Assembly (NCBI GenBank): GCA_021464245.1
Contig: JADCRB010000069.1
Span: 4,478,395 to 4,542,394, forward strand
Direction: 5' to 3'
From: Carallia brachiata
Taxonomy: Eukaryota > Streptophyta > Magnoliopsida > Malpighiales > Rhizophoraceae
Length of the DNA: 64,000 nucleotides
A program made the translations under genes and the position numbers. The notes under the pieces are model-generated. The model was not told the DNA's origin. It ran no database searches and saw nothing but the letters and a program-made list of their open reading frames with translations. Of the stretch, positions 1-10,898 are shown piece after piece. Positions within the stretch are counted from its first letter, which is position 1. Each line of letters opens with the position of its first letter.

Positions 1-365
1 GTTAAAAGAGCCCAAACAAAACTCAATCACACGCAAATAATTATTTTGCCGTCTGAGAGCACAAAGTCAAAAAAAAATATTTTATTCGACTTAATATTAA
101 GAGCCACGAATATACAAGTGCAACAAGGTAACCAATCGAAATTTGTCGCTTTTTATCGTTAAGAAAAAAATGTTTCTTTTTATATATTTTATTTTCATTC
201 TCATACATATATAAAAAAAAAATTTAAGAGACACTCGATAAGTAGAGTTTAGATTTATATTTTTGAGATTTTAATTTTAAATTTTAAGAAAAAATGTATA
301 AAATTTGTTGAAAAAGAGAATTCTTGATGAATTTTTTAATTAAAAAATATAAAAGCCAACTATTT
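1..365. other. AT-rich spacer, nothing recognised
   Basis: A/T-rich sequence with homopolymer runs. No credible open reading frame, RNA gene or repeat structure was seen. It precedes the first copy of the MSTSK block. Confidence 0.6.
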
Positions 366-640
366 TTTTTTGAGGGCCTCTGTCAGCCTTGTTTATTTGA
401 GCTCGCATCTGATTTGTTACTTTTATAGTACTCTGTCGCTATTCGATGTCAACATCAAAAATTAACTCCAATCCTTGTCCCATTCGCATGCCCAAGAGGG
501 GAGGCTTTCTGTTGGAGAAAATCAAGCTCCACACTCGCCCGCTCGCGGCTTTCTTTTACTTGTTTTTCACGCGCGCAAACCAAAGCCGAAAAAATTGGCT
601 TTTATACCGCGGCCTTTTTTTTAATTAGAAAAAATAAAAA
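366..640 (+). repeat. MSTSK coding-like block, copy 1
   Basis: First of several local copies of a unit that begins with a phrase like 'tctgatttgttac...ctctgtcgct', followed by an ATG reading MSTSK and then an Asn-Pro-rich/basic stretch (here NSNPCPIRMPKRGG). The ATG is at 446 and the frame runs 60 codons to 628. The second half (about 500-610) reappears in inverted orientation at about 4440-4545. Related copies start at 1468, 1794 and 5026, with a degraded one near 5660. I do not recognise the protein. It is short, the copies diverge after the shared start, and most are broken, so this is more likely a duplicated gene fragment than a working gene. Confidence 0.45.
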
Positions 641-673
641 AAATTGGCTTTTAGTTCATCGTTATTGAAAAGT

Positions 674-1276
674 TTGATTAATATCAAAAAAATAGCATCA
701 TTTTTATAATTTTTTATAAATTTAATAAAATTTTTAAAAATTAATAAATTTAATACAGTTTAATTATTTTTTTACAAATTTAACATAAATTTTAACAATT
801 AACAAATGTAATATAATCTAATTATTTTCTAACAAATTGAGCACGCTATCAGTTAAATAACTAATTAAAAGCAAATGAATTTTTTAATATACACATATAA
901 CACATTTACATTTAAATTTAGTATAGTTTAAAACCCTCAAATGTCACATGTACATATGTGTATATTGAGAATTTGATTATTTTTAACTGACAATGTGCTA
1001 GATTTGTTAAAAATAATTGAATGTCTAAATTTAGTGCAGTTTAAAACTTCCATATGCATATGTGTATATGTGCATATTGAGAATTTAATTATTTTTAACT
1101 TACAGTGTACTATATATGTTAAAAAATAATTAACTGTATTAAATTTATTAATTGTTAAAAATTATACTAGATTTGTAAGAAAATAATTAAATTATACTAA
1201 ATTTATTAATTTTTAAAAATCATACTAAATTTATAAAAAAAATTCTTAAAAATAGTGTTATTTTTTGATATTAACC
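674..1276. mobile_element. Foldback MITE, about 600 bp
   Basis: A long imperfect inverted repeat: the left arm (about 674-860) and right arm (about 1090-1276) match in reverse complement over nearly 200 bp, starting from GATTAATATC on the left and GATATTAACC on the right. The middle carries a direct duplication (about 925-1045 and 1045-1115, each with a 'tgtgtatattgagaattt'-like phrase). Flanks are TTGAAAAGT (665-673) and TTTAAAAGT (1277-1285), a 9-bp target duplication with one mismatch, which is the size produced by Mutator-like transposases. It has no coding capacity. The sister block at 5531 has only one TTTAAAAGT and no element, so it looks like the empty site. Confidence 0.7.
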
Positions 1277-2205
1277 TTTAAAAGTAAGCTGTACAATCAA
1301 ATTCCTTCATATATAAAGTGAGCGTATGGATTTTTCCTTAACAAAAAAAAAATTAATTTTTTTCTACTTTATTTTTTTACGAATATTTTAAATGCATGGG
1401 ATTATAATAGCCTCTCTTGTTTATTTGATCTGATTTGTTACCTTATGTCCCTCTCTGATGTCAACATCAAAAAATGCTGCCAATCCTCGTGCCACTCGTA
1501 TTCCCAAGAAATATCCCCACCCAGTAGGTCAATGGTCATAGTTTTTTTCTTTTTTTTTTTTAAATATCATTACTGAATTTATTTTTAATAGAACGTAATT
1601 GAGTAAATTTATTCAACAAATTTTATAATTTATTTATTTTTTATGTTTAAATTAAATTATTTAATAATTCATATAAAGTGGACATATGGACTACAGTAAA
1701 ATTCCTTAACATAAAGTGGGCAAACGGACTTTTCTTTAGCAAAAAAAAGCTCCATCTTTTTTTTATAAAAAAAAAAACTTCGACTAATTTTAATGTCAAC
1801 ATCAAAATCTTCCGATCCGGAGAAGTTTTTGGAAGGGATTGATTCTGTGGAGAAGTTTTTAAAGAGCCAGCCTGAGTGAATGATGGTGGTGGTGATGATG
1901 AAGAAACGGACGTTGGAAATGGGAGTGGTAAGGGCTCGGAGATAATTGGTGGAGGAAAAAATGGAACTGGGGTTGTGAATGGTCAAGGGAAGGAGTTTTT
2001 CCAAGAAATGGAAGGCAATGAAGTGATTTCCAAATAGGTGAACTACATGGAAATGAAAGTGAGTCGAGCGACAGAAAAGAAAACGGTGATTAGAAAGAAG
2101 AAAGGGATCCTTCTATGGTTATAGAGCCCGAAAATGAAACTAATGATGTGAAATTGATGATGAGTCAACAAGATTAGGCTATTGATTTACTGTCCGAGGA
2201 TTGAA
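1277..2205 (+). pseudogene. Broken acidic-protein gene in duplicated block 1
   Basis: An ATG at 1468 reads MSTSKNAANPRATRIPKK and stops at TAG near 1540. A second ATG at 1794 reads MSTSK, then an acidic stretch (SDPEKFLEGIDSVEKF), and stops at 1880. Reading continues in a shifted frame as an Asp/Glu/Gly-rich sequence (GDDEETDVGNGSGKGSE) to about 2035, then in further frames to about 2205 (NDVKLMMSQQD, matching NDVKLMMNQQ near 6120 in the sister block). Several frame changes and stops make this a pseudogene. I do not recognise the family. Confidence 0.4.
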
Positions 2206-2252
2206 GGGACAAGTTCTGAACTGGAACATTTCCACACATATAATTAATGAGT

Positions 2253-2620
2253 TTACACTCCCACAGAAAAAGAAAAAAAAGAAAACAGAGAAAATGGAAT
2301 ATAACTTTTAACTTCATTCATAAAAAAGAGAATTGATAATATTGCAAACCACAACACACCTATACATATATTTTTTGAACAGCAATGGTCATCTTGTACT
2401 TCACAGGAAAACACACCTCTATATATATATATGTGTGTGTGTGTGTGGACGGAGCCTGACCAGTTTTGTGCCGTTGTTGCCCGTGCCACCCAACCCATGC
2501 AATCTTCACAAAGGGGTTCCTGGACGGAGCCTGACAAGCTTTGTGCCGTATGTGCATCTGAGACACTTGCCTTTCCCCATATTGTCAGTCAACCTCTGCA
2601 CAGAAGAAATGGATAAAAAA
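2253..2620 (-). pseudogene. Degenerate RING-finger copy
   Basis: Read on the minus strand, about 2590 down to 2450 gives a sequence in which CLRC and CEDCMGWV align with CVRC and CRACMPWV of the RING at 6.5 kb. The middle cysteine/histidine pair is lost and the C-terminal Cys pair is absent. The break contains an internal repeat: a roughly 27-bp phrase (ggacggagcctgac..ctttgtgccgt) occurs at about 2448-2475 and 2522-2549. Frames are interrupted. Downstream lies a TA/TG microsatellite. Confidence 0.5.
2422..2448. repeat. (TA)n(TG)n microsatellite
   Basis: Alternating TA then TG dinucleotides immediately beside the RING remnant. Confidence 0.9.
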
Positions 2621-2640
2621 AAAAAAGAAAAAAAGAAGTA

Positions 2641-4138
2641 ATGGAATGTATTTCAATTCCTCGTTGAATTCTGGGCCTCTGATACGTGGTCACTTAATAA
2701 CTTTATTTTAACTAATACTAAAGTGGTCACACTACTCTATGATAACATCTAATAATTATTTTTCTTTTTTAAATTCATTTATTCATAAGTATTTATCACT
2801 TTAATTTCATTTTCATCCCACTTAATCTCACCAAGTAATTTCCTTCAATAATTTGCTTATATGATGAATCCTATTGGTCGGTGGCGGGATATTCCTATTG
2901 TTACAACATACATGGAAAGGACAGGAAACTTCCGTTGATGTGATGGACTCAGTTTTTTTTGCCTACAAAAACAATAGGATAGACTCACTTTTTGACTATT
3001 TTGAACTGATCAATGGGGGTGAGAACAAAACATTCCATTTTTTGGATGGATTCATGTGCATTGCATTGCTATGATAGTATGGATCAAATATTCTTATGAG
3101 TTACATTTTATGCAGGCACGTTGAATCTTAATCTTCACCTTCCCGTTTATGTACATTTTTTTATGTTGTTGCATGCATCTTAGTTTTAACAAGTATGGAC
3201 CAGAAAAAGGTGTTCAGCATTTCGCTATTTGAAAAGTGGCAAAGAAGCCAAAATTTTGTATCCCCTACCATCCCTTTTTCCCGATGTAAATTGGCGGATT
3301 TAAAGAAAAGGTAAAATGGGTTTTCAATAAGTGTTTGGCTTCACAAATGAGATAATCTCTTGTGTTTATTATATCCAGCTATTTCAGTTTTTAAAGAAAT
3401 GTTCCACTTATAAATGTTGAGAAACCCGAAACTGTACGCAATTACTTGATCTGTCTTATATATGGATAGTTTTATCAAACTGCTGGTTTGCCAAGCTACC
3501 TACGCTTCAAGAATTTGCTTTTTTGGTGAATCTTAAGTTCGTCTGAGGATTAAAATGTGACAGATATTACTGATGTTGACCTATTATGCCCTGCGGGTTA
3601 CAAAATATGCACCAACAATTGAAACACACAGTACTTCTAGATGCTACGAAAGCCTCAACTGAACTCAATCACTTACTATTAAGGAAACATCACGTAAATA
3701 TACAACAATAAATATAAAATAAATAAATTATTAAATTATTTATATATTTTTTATTTATAAAAAATTACGTAATTACGTAATTATATCTATAGTATTAAAC
3801 TACTTGTTAACTGCACGTCACTCTGAAAAGGAAACAAATGATATCCCCAAACGACGAATCTGGGCAAAAGTAGTTTATTATCGTACGGCAACAGGCTACG
3901 AGCCAGATGACCCTGCTGCCTGCAAATTGCACGGAGAAGTAGCACAAACAGTGGATAGCAAAATCATATATGTTTTCTGACTGAATGTTTAGCTTGATGA
4001 TGAAATTTAATATTTTCTACCTATATGATTCCTGCAATTTCGCTGACGGAATTTCGGTATAGGAGTTGGAGGTCTCGGCCCTGCAAACTTCAATTTTGAG
4101 GCAAAAAAAAGTTATGATTTAAGAGTACGAAGTCAAAC
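2641..4138. other. Spacer, nothing recognised
   Basis: About 1.5 kb of mixed AT-rich sequence. The longest frame (2874-3074, 66 codons) has no family signal. No inverted-repeat element or RNA gene was seen. Confidence 0.5.
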
Positions 4139-4159
4139 ATATATATATATATATATATA
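4139..4159. repeat. (AT)n microsatellite
   Basis: About ten uninterrupted AT dinucleotides. Confidence 0.9.
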
Positions 4160-4439
4160 GCTTAATGTTTATCGTTACAAAAGTACAAGCAACTAGTTAA
4201 AATTTTTTAAAATTTTTTTAAATAATTAATTAAAATTGTTAAAGAATCCATTATTCTTTTTTTTATCTATAAAGAAAATAGTAGTGTATAAAGAAAGAAA
4301 GACAAGTGATTAAGGGACTTGAGACTCAAATTTAGGATTCTCAGTTGAAAACTCTAGATAAAAAAATAAAAAAAAATTATTGAGTACCTAATCTCAATTA
4401 TTGACTACGTAAACTAAATTACAGAATGAGCTTGTGTCA

Positions 4440-4560
4440 TATAAAAGCCAAAAATGGACTTCGGTTCACGCGCGTGAACAGCAAGGAAAAGAAAGCCACG
4501 GTGAATGAGTGTGGCGCTTGATTTCCTCTAAGTTCAGAGAGCTTCGGTGCGATGCAACAA
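4440..4560 (-). repeat. Inverted copy of the MSTSK block tail
   Basis: The reverse complement of this stretch matches about 500-630. The shared order is 'aaatcaagc.ccacactc', then 'ggctttcttttccttg', then 'ttcacgcgcg', then 'tttggctttt'. The local duplications were therefore not all direct; at least one fragment was inverted. Confidence 0.6.
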
Positions 4561-4924
4561 AAAGGAGCACTAATAACAAAAGATCCAAAATTTCAAGTCG
4601 CTATACTCTCCTCTTTTTGGCGATGGGGTGAGTTTTACATGTTGCTATATCTAGACGTGCCGTGTGTTCTGGTGTATGTAAAAATTTCGGCAAATATTTT
4701 TGAATTGAATTTGTTTAATGATAATTATTTTTTATCTTCTTTTTTATAATTATTACACATGATATATATTAATTAATTATTAAAAAAATTAAAATTAAAT
4801 ATATTAAAACTTTATCATTAAAAATATTAATATATTAATTTTTAATTATTAATCATACAAAAATAAAAAATAACTGTTTATCATAAATTTTAATTAAATT
4901 TTTAAGGTGAAAAATATCATTCAA
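4561..4924. other. AT-rich spacer
   Basis: A/T-rich sequence. The 65-codon frame at 4552-4749 looks like chance. Nothing recognised. Confidence 0.5.
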
Positions 4925-5115
4925 TTTTAAATGCACATGGTTTTGATAGCCTCTCACGCTATTAGCCTTGGTTATTTGCTCTGGTCATCTGATTTGTTGC
5001 TTTATAGCTTTCTGTCGCTCTGCGATGTCAACATCAAATATTAAATGTTTAACTCCCAATCCCCGTGCCACTCGTACACCCAGGAGGGGAGGATTGCCCC
5101 CTTCTCTTTTTCCCC
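4925..5115 (+). repeat. MSTSK block, further copy
   Basis: Shares the lead phrase (about 4930-5015: 'atgcacatgg..tgatagcctct', 'tctgatttgttg') and an ATG at 5026 reading MSTSNIK...NPRATRTPRRGG. This is the same Pro-Arg-Ala-Thr-Arg phrase as the copy at 1468, and the Arg-Gly-Gly ending resembles copy 1. The downstream part of the larger unit is missing. Confidence 0.5.
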
Positions 5116-5530
5116 TAATCCTAGGAAAAGTCATATAAATAAATAATGGTATATATAAAATTAATACAAAAATTAAATTATTAAATAATAAAAAATATAT
5201 TAAAAATAAATTAATTATTAAATTAATTATATATCTTTTATATAATGTAGATTAGTATCTATGTAATGAAACTTTAAATATTAAACTCCATCTAATTATA
5301 TCTTTAAAATGTTGAGGTAGTCTACGCTGACTTTGATTACTTGATGTGTCTTACAGTTAGTTTTACAAAATTACTCGATAATTGCATGTATTTCTTAAAA
5401 AACAAATTATTTATGATTTAAGAGTACAAAACAACATATTAGATATATAAAGCATATTCGGCTGTAGAGACATTTTAGATAAATATACGGTCAACTGTAG
5501 TCAAATAAATTATAAATTATTTCATAATTA

Positions 5531-6760
5531 TTTAAAAGTAAGCTGTACGATCAAATTCCTTAATACAAAGTGTACGTATGGACTTTTACTTTCTACGAAT
5601 ATTTTAGATGCATGTGATTATAATAGCCTCTATCAGCCTCCCTTCGTCTAGTTTGTTACTTTAAGTCACTCTCTGATATCAACATCAAAAAATAGCTGCC
5701 AATCCTCGTGACACTCGTATTCCCAAGAAACATTCCCACCCAGTAGCCCGTTGATGGTCAATGGTCATGGTTTTTTTTTTAAAACATCATTGCTTAGACT
5801 TACTTTTAACAAAACATTATTAAGTAAGTTTATTTAACAAATTTAATGATTCATTTATTTTTATATTTAAATTAAATTATCTAATGATTCATATAAAGTG
5901 AGCATATAAAATGCAGTAAAATTCCTTAATATAAAATGGGTACAGTGACTTTTCCTTAGAAAAAAAAAAAACTTCATCTGATTTGTTACTTTATGTCACT
6001 CTTTGACGAGTTTGACATCCTGTAGCTTGATCAATTTCCAAGGGGACACTTACTAGGGGTTTACAGACCTAAAATAAACAACGATGATGAGTGAAAAAAA
6101 AAAAACAACAAGGATGTGAAATTAATGATGAATCAGCAATATTCAGCTGTAGAGACACTTGCTTGTTGATTTGCGGGGCCGAGGAGCAGCTGTCCTTGGA
6201 GATGAATTGAAGGGGCAATTAAGGGTTCTGAAGTGGAACATTTGAACGCATATAATGAATGACTTTACACTTCCAAAGAAAAAAAAAAAAAAAACAGAGA
6301 AAATGGATAATATAACGATTTAATTTCATTCATAACAGGGAGAATTGATGATATTGCAAACCACAACACACCTATACATATATTTTTTGTACGGCAGTCA
6401 TCTTGTACTTTTTGAACAGAATAGCCACTTGTGCTTCATGGCCAAACACACCTACATATACTCTATTTTAATCACGCCTATATACATAATATATACGTTT
6501 TTTTTTTTTTCTTGTACCTTCACTTTTCAATCTCCTCATCGCAAATCACGCACTGGAAACTCTGTCTTCCCTCAGTGATGGTGTGTACCCACGGCATGCA
6601 CGCTCTACAGAAGGGCTCATGATCGCAGGGTCCTATTTTGACAAGGTTCCTCTTCTCCTTTTCTCGGCATCTGACACATGTACCATTGTGAAGGTTGTTA
6701 AACGTCCTCTGCACGGAAGAATTGATGAAATGAGTCAATTTGTAAAAAAACTTTCAACAA
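5531..6760 (+). repeat. Large direct duplication, unit 2
   Basis: Sister of 1277-2640. It begins with TTTAAAAGTAAGCTGTA directly after unrelated AT-rich sequence, with no MITE. Its MSTSK start is mutated (ATA at 5658) and the frame soon stops, so the plus-strand coding block is dead here. A GC-richer tail at about 6110-6215 reads DVKLMMNQQ and then stops. The minus-strand RING sequence at its 3' end is the better preserved of the two. Confidence 0.7.
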
Positions 6761-6968
6761 AAAAGAAAAAAGAAAAAAGAAGAGTAATAATTATATTTGG
6801 CTGACGAAATTCGAAGCCTCTCGGGTTCGGGATTTTTGGCTTCGAGCCGTCAAAGAATCCCAGATTCTGAATGTCGATGCACTGCTCTTCCATCAAACTT
6901 TTCAAAAGAAAGTTGCTGCGCGTAATTTGCTTGGAATCCTCTACCCTTTTAGCCCACCCACCAGCCAT
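6520..6968 (-). CDS. Small RING-type (C3HC4) protein, tentative two-exon gene
   Basis: On the minus strand, 6738-6520 encodes a RING consensus ending in a stop: Cys-x2-Cys (CVRC), x13, Cys-x-His-x3-Cys-x2-Cys (CDHEPFCRAC), x15, Cys-x2-Cys (CVIC), then DEEIEK. RING domains usually bind two zinc ions and recruit E2 ubiquitin-conjugating enzymes, so an E3 ligase role is inferred. Upstream, an ATG at 6968 opens a frame (MAGGWAKRVEDSKQ...) rich in charged residues. It could be exon 1, joined at an AG acceptor near 6715 (gtgcag|AGGACG) after a donor near 6800. The donor is unproven and the two parts may not belong together. The degenerate sister at 2.5 kb supports a real, duplicated sequence. It may itself be a pseudogene. 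Confidence 0.4.
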
Positions 6969-7906
6969 GTTGTTGTTTGCTTTCACTCTTTCCTTTGGGA
7001 ATCGGAATCCACAGTAATTTATAGGCAAGATTGGACGACAGAAGGATGTTGTATAAGGGATTTTTTTATTTTTTATTTTTTCATTTCTTGAAAAAGACTT
7101 GAATAAGGATATCGGATGATAAAATATTTTTTTCCTTATTTTATTAAAAAAATTAAAATATAAATTTAAGTAAATATTATCTTAAAATATATAATATAGA
7201 TATTATATAAGATTTTTTATTAAAAAAATTTTTCTTTTAAAAAAATTATTTTTTTGTTAAAATAATATTAAAAAAATTATTATTATATTATATATGTATA
7301 TAATATGTATATTAAATGTATGTATATAACATTCTCTATTGGAAAATAAAAATCGACATACTTGTGCTCCACGAATTTGTGTCTGACGGGTGAAGTGACA
7401 GTTACTTTTTTTTCCATTTTTGGATCGGTTGCTGTGCACTGCATTTCCTTTTTTCTTTTTATTTGACATAACACTGCATTGCTTAACAGCATCATAATGC
7501 TTATTGAAATAACATCATAATTTTTATTAAAATAATAAATATTTTATTATATAAATTATTATATAATTAAATTTAAAAAATAAATAAATAAATAAATATT
7601 TTTAAATAAATTTTATATTTAATTGTGTAACTTTAAAACGAGCTTTGTAGTAGTGTTTAATAAAAAAAATTAAAAAGACATAAAAAGTAGCTATATAAAA
7701 TAACCTCTACAAAAATTAGGTAATAAAAAATATTTTAGCAAAAAATTTTATTTTTTAAAATTGTATTTTTTTCAAATCAAAATTAAGAATGATATTAGGT
7801 ATATTTATAATTTAATTTTAAAAAATATTTTGTAGAAATTAAATTTATTTGTATAATTATTTTATAGATATTTTCTATACCCCTTTAATTTGATTCTAAA
7901 AAAATA
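6969..7906. other. AT-rich spacer
   Basis: Very AT-rich. The 70-codon minus-strand frames near 7257-7495 show no family signal and look like chance. Nothing else was seen. Confidence 0.5.
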
Positions 7907-8199
7907 GGCAAAAACAAAATTTCACCCCTATGTTTCAATGTTTTTCAACTTTTACCCACTTCATTTTTTTTTCAAAATCCACCCGTACCTTTAATTTTGT
8001 GTTCGAAAATTACCCTAAGCTACATTTAATTTTGCCACGTGGTATTACATCAATTGCCACATAGGACCATTTGACACGTCATATGCCACATCATAATTTA
8101 TTGATGATGTGGCAATTTTTTTTCTTTTCATTTTCTGAAATTTGGGGAAAAAAAATTTCCTGGAAAATAATTTTGGTCTTTTTTTCGTTTTTTTTTTTT

Positions 8200-8400
8200 T
8201 ACACTCGCGCCACCCATGTGCCGTCGAGGCCACCGAGGGCTGTTCTCCGCCGTCAGGGCATCCATGGCCGCTCCCTCTCTGTTCTCCGACTCCGTCTCCA
8301 CCTCATGTTCTGGCCTCTCCACTCTCTTCGCACCGTCCGATTCCTCTCTTCGTACATGGCATCCATGTTATTTTTGTTATGTTTACCCTTCATTCCAACC
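8200..8400 (+). other. GC-rich, coding-like segment inside the element
   Basis: Base composition jumps from AT-rich to GC-rich, with CpG-rich phrases such as 'ccgtcgaggccaccgaggg'. Several frames stay open (8071-8484 and 8142-8441 plus strand, 8128-8322 minus strand) but none shows a domain I recognise. Best read as a captured gene or leader fragment. Confidence 0.4.
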
Positions 8401-8856
8401 CTTGCTTCGCGAAGCAAAATATGGAAGGAAATACTATATAAAAGCTTGCGATCCAGATCAAAAATTTCTTTTATAAACCTGTAAAAATCATGGCTAGCAA
8501 AATGTATATCTGAGACATAACGATTGGGCTGGACTTAAATGTTAATTTTTGAATGCTAAAAAGAGAAAAAAAAAAAAGATGAAATTTTTTGTGAAATTGG
8601 TTGCAGTTGCAGATTGGTTTTCGTGGACTGTGGTCAAAGGCTTGTGGAGTTGTGATTGCCCCTTCCATCGATGTACAGTACAGCCATTGGGTATTCAAGA
8701 ATAACAAAGCAAGACTTGAACTGGACCAAAAGCGAAATTTATAACCAATGGAAATTGTACAGCCATTTTCTTGCGACATCGAGCGCCTCAACTCGATGTA
8801 GAGTTGTAATTGGTCTTTTTAGTATTCATCAAGCACCTCTCTCGGCCACCAACTCT

Positions 8857-8961
8857 AGAGGCCGATAGCACTGACGCGGCCACCAAAAACCCTAGAGGCC
8901 GATAGCACTGACGCGGCCACCAAAAACCCCAGAGGCCGATAGCATTGACGAGGCCACCAAA
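8857..8961. repeat. 37-bp tandem repeat, nearly three copies
   Basis: Units start at 8857, 8894 and 8931 with 'agaggccgatagca', run through 'tgacgcggccaccaaa', and are nearly identical. It lies in the interior of the MULE-like element. Confidence 0.85.
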
Positions 8962-9769
8962 TGCAGTGTTAGGAAGGGTTTTGATTCATAACAGAGAGAA
9001 CGGTGGTGTTATATGTGAAGTAAGGCGCCAGAAAGTGGATGGTTGTACTGTTGGTAATTGGGTTTCGGGTGATGTCAACGGAGCCGAGCCGAAGTTGGAG
9101 GCGCGGCCTTTTGGAATAGGTAACAGGACTGAGGTTAGCGGCGGTGGCCGTGAGCTGGGAGGATGGCGGCGCTGGGAAGGTTTTTTTCATTGTTTTTCAT
9201 TTTTTTTTAAACAACCAAAATTAGGATTTTTCAGAAATAAAACAAAACATTTTCCTCAATTTCGGAAAATGAAAAAAAACGAAAAAAGGAAAAAAATACT
9301 AAAACTATAAATCGTTTTATTGATTTTTAACAAAATTGTTTTTGTTAATCATAAGTTATTGAATTTTTTTTTTAAAACGATTTTGTGACAAAAAAGAAAT
9401 CATATAATTTTTTATATTTTTTTATAATTTTTCTAAAATTGGGATAGGGTTTTTCAAAAAAAAAAAAGAATCAAAAATAAAATTGTTATGCTAACATGGA
9501 AAAGGAAATCCAACGTGGCAAATGATGAGGCGACGGGTGATACAGTTAATAGCAATTTAACGGAAATGAATATTTTTTAACTATGAAAATAACATGAATG
9601 GTGAATTTAAAAAAAAAAATGAAGTAGTAGGTAAAGATTGAAGAACGTTGAAACATAGAAAATAAAATTTTATGACTAATATATATATGACTTGTGATGT
9701 TCCTTATGAATACAACTGGCACGAGCATTCGCAATTACTGTTGGATGTAGAAATTAATTTTATAAAAGA

Positions 9770-10560
9770 GTGACACATAGAACTACGAAGAGTGGCACAA
9801 GCATTCTGTCTCTCTCTCTCTTAACTCTCTCCCTCTGCTCACAACTCACTCCCTCCCCATCCCTGGCCGGCAGCAGTGGTCAGCCACTCCCACCGACCAA
9901 GCAGCCCCTAGCCCTTTTCTCTTCCTCCGCCCCCCATCCTCTCCTTGTCCTTTCTTCCCTCCCCATTCCCCTCTTCCCACTTTCTCCCTCCAATGTCAGT
10001 TTTCTTTAACCTCAACTTTTTTTAGATCTACCTTAAATAAAGTATCCCACCGCCATACCTGCGTCCAGGGATATCTCGCCATCATTTTTTATGTTTTTGT
10101 CGTTTTCACCGCCTTCCGGCTCGCTAGAACCACCGACGTCACCGCTGTATTCCGCCGCAGCTTTCCTCGGAGCTGTCGTACCAGCTACCGACACAACCGT
10201 CCCAGACACTTCCTCTGTCGCTGGGGACGTCGTACCGTTCGCCGGCAACTGCACTGGAGTTGGTTTTGCTGCAGCTGCAACGGGAGCCACCGGCACCGCC
10301 TTCACTGTCGCCCCCTGGTGTTGCCGCCTCCGCCACTCATCACTCCGCCCCCACCTTTCATCCTCTCACCGCCACTGCTGTCATCCTCCAGTAAGCCACC
10401 AGTCATTTCCTCAGGATTTGAAAGTTGCTATACTTTGGGATGGGCCGTTTGCTGTTTTTGGTTGCTGTATTTGGTTTTAGGGCTATGTTTGGTTTTTGGT
10501 ATTTTGTTGTTATGTCTAAAGTTTGCTATGTATGTATGTATGTTAAATCTATGGGAAATC
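9770..10560. other. CT- and GC-rich island, no gene recognised
   Basis: The first 200 bases are pyrimidine-rich on the plus strand (CT-rich, like a leader). Then 10030-10400 is GC-rich with open frames on both strands: plus 10091-10480 rich in Ala/Thr/Pro/Gly, minus 10305-10033 rich in Ala/Pro/Val then Gly/Glu. The composition is sharply different from the flanks. No signal peptide, catalytic motif or known domain could be assigned. It may be a captured or retroposed gene fragment like the one in the neighbouring element. Confidence 0.35.
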
Positions 10561-10869
10561 GTTACTTAACGTATTCTTCTAATTTCTGTCATAAGTCAGT
10601 CAAAGTGTAGTATTTACTACTATATGCAATTCAATCCGCTAATTCAATATGTACTTTCATTGTAAAGTTTCGTTTATTTGGGATTCAATTCTAATTAGTA
10701 AGTGGACTTTTGACCACATTTGTTGTAAGCCTCTATAGTTATTTATTTTTACTTTATACAGGTAATTTCGATACTTTTGTGTCGACCTATATACGAATTT
10801 TGTAAGAGCAAATAAGCAAAGGTGACAGAGCAGAAGGACATTGTAATCACATGCATTCAAAATATTCGT

Positions 10870-10898
10870 GTATATATATATATATATATATATATATT
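10870..10898. repeat. (TA)n microsatellite
   Basis: About 14 uninterrupted TA dinucleotides. Confidence 0.95.

Larger units (their letters stand above)
1277..2640 (+). repeat. Large direct duplication, unit 1
   Basis: This segment aligns along most of its length with 5531-6760 in the same orientation. Shared landmarks are 'aaagtaagctgta' at the start, the MSTSK phrase, the 'cccacccagtag' phrase, 'ttcatataaagtg', and the 'attgcaaaccacaacacacc' stretch near the end. Both units finish with a RING-like sequence on the minus strand. Some tracts are present in only one unit; for example, the acidic tract at 1795-2100 is shorter in unit 2. Confidence 0.75.
7907..9676. mobile_element. Probable non-autonomous MULE (Pack-MULE-like)
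   Basis: Terminal regions are inverted copies. The left end (GGCAAAAACAAAATTTC, then 'ctatgtttcaatg', 'ttcaac', 'tacccact', 'cttcattttttttt') matches the reverse complement of 9600-9676 ('ctatgtttcaacg', 'cttcaat', 'tacctact', 'cttcatttttt'). Phrases such as 'gccacgtgg' and 'gccacgttgg' lie inside both arms. No clear 9-bp target duplication is left. There is no transposase frame. The interior holds a GC-rich stretch (about 8200-8360) unlike its surroundings, and a 37-bp tandem repeat, as if a host gene fragment was captured. The GGCAAAAA terminus resembles that of the MITE at 59337. Confidence is good for an inverted-repeat element and moderate for the superfamily. Confidence 0.6.

Noticed and set aside
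8071..8484. 137-codon frame on the plus strand
   Set aside because: Overlaps other open frames in the GC-rich interior of a transposon; no protein family recognised.
10091..10480. 129-codon Ala/Thr/Pro-rich frame
   Set aside because: An equally open frame lies on the other strand, so GC-rich composition explains it. Reported only as an island.
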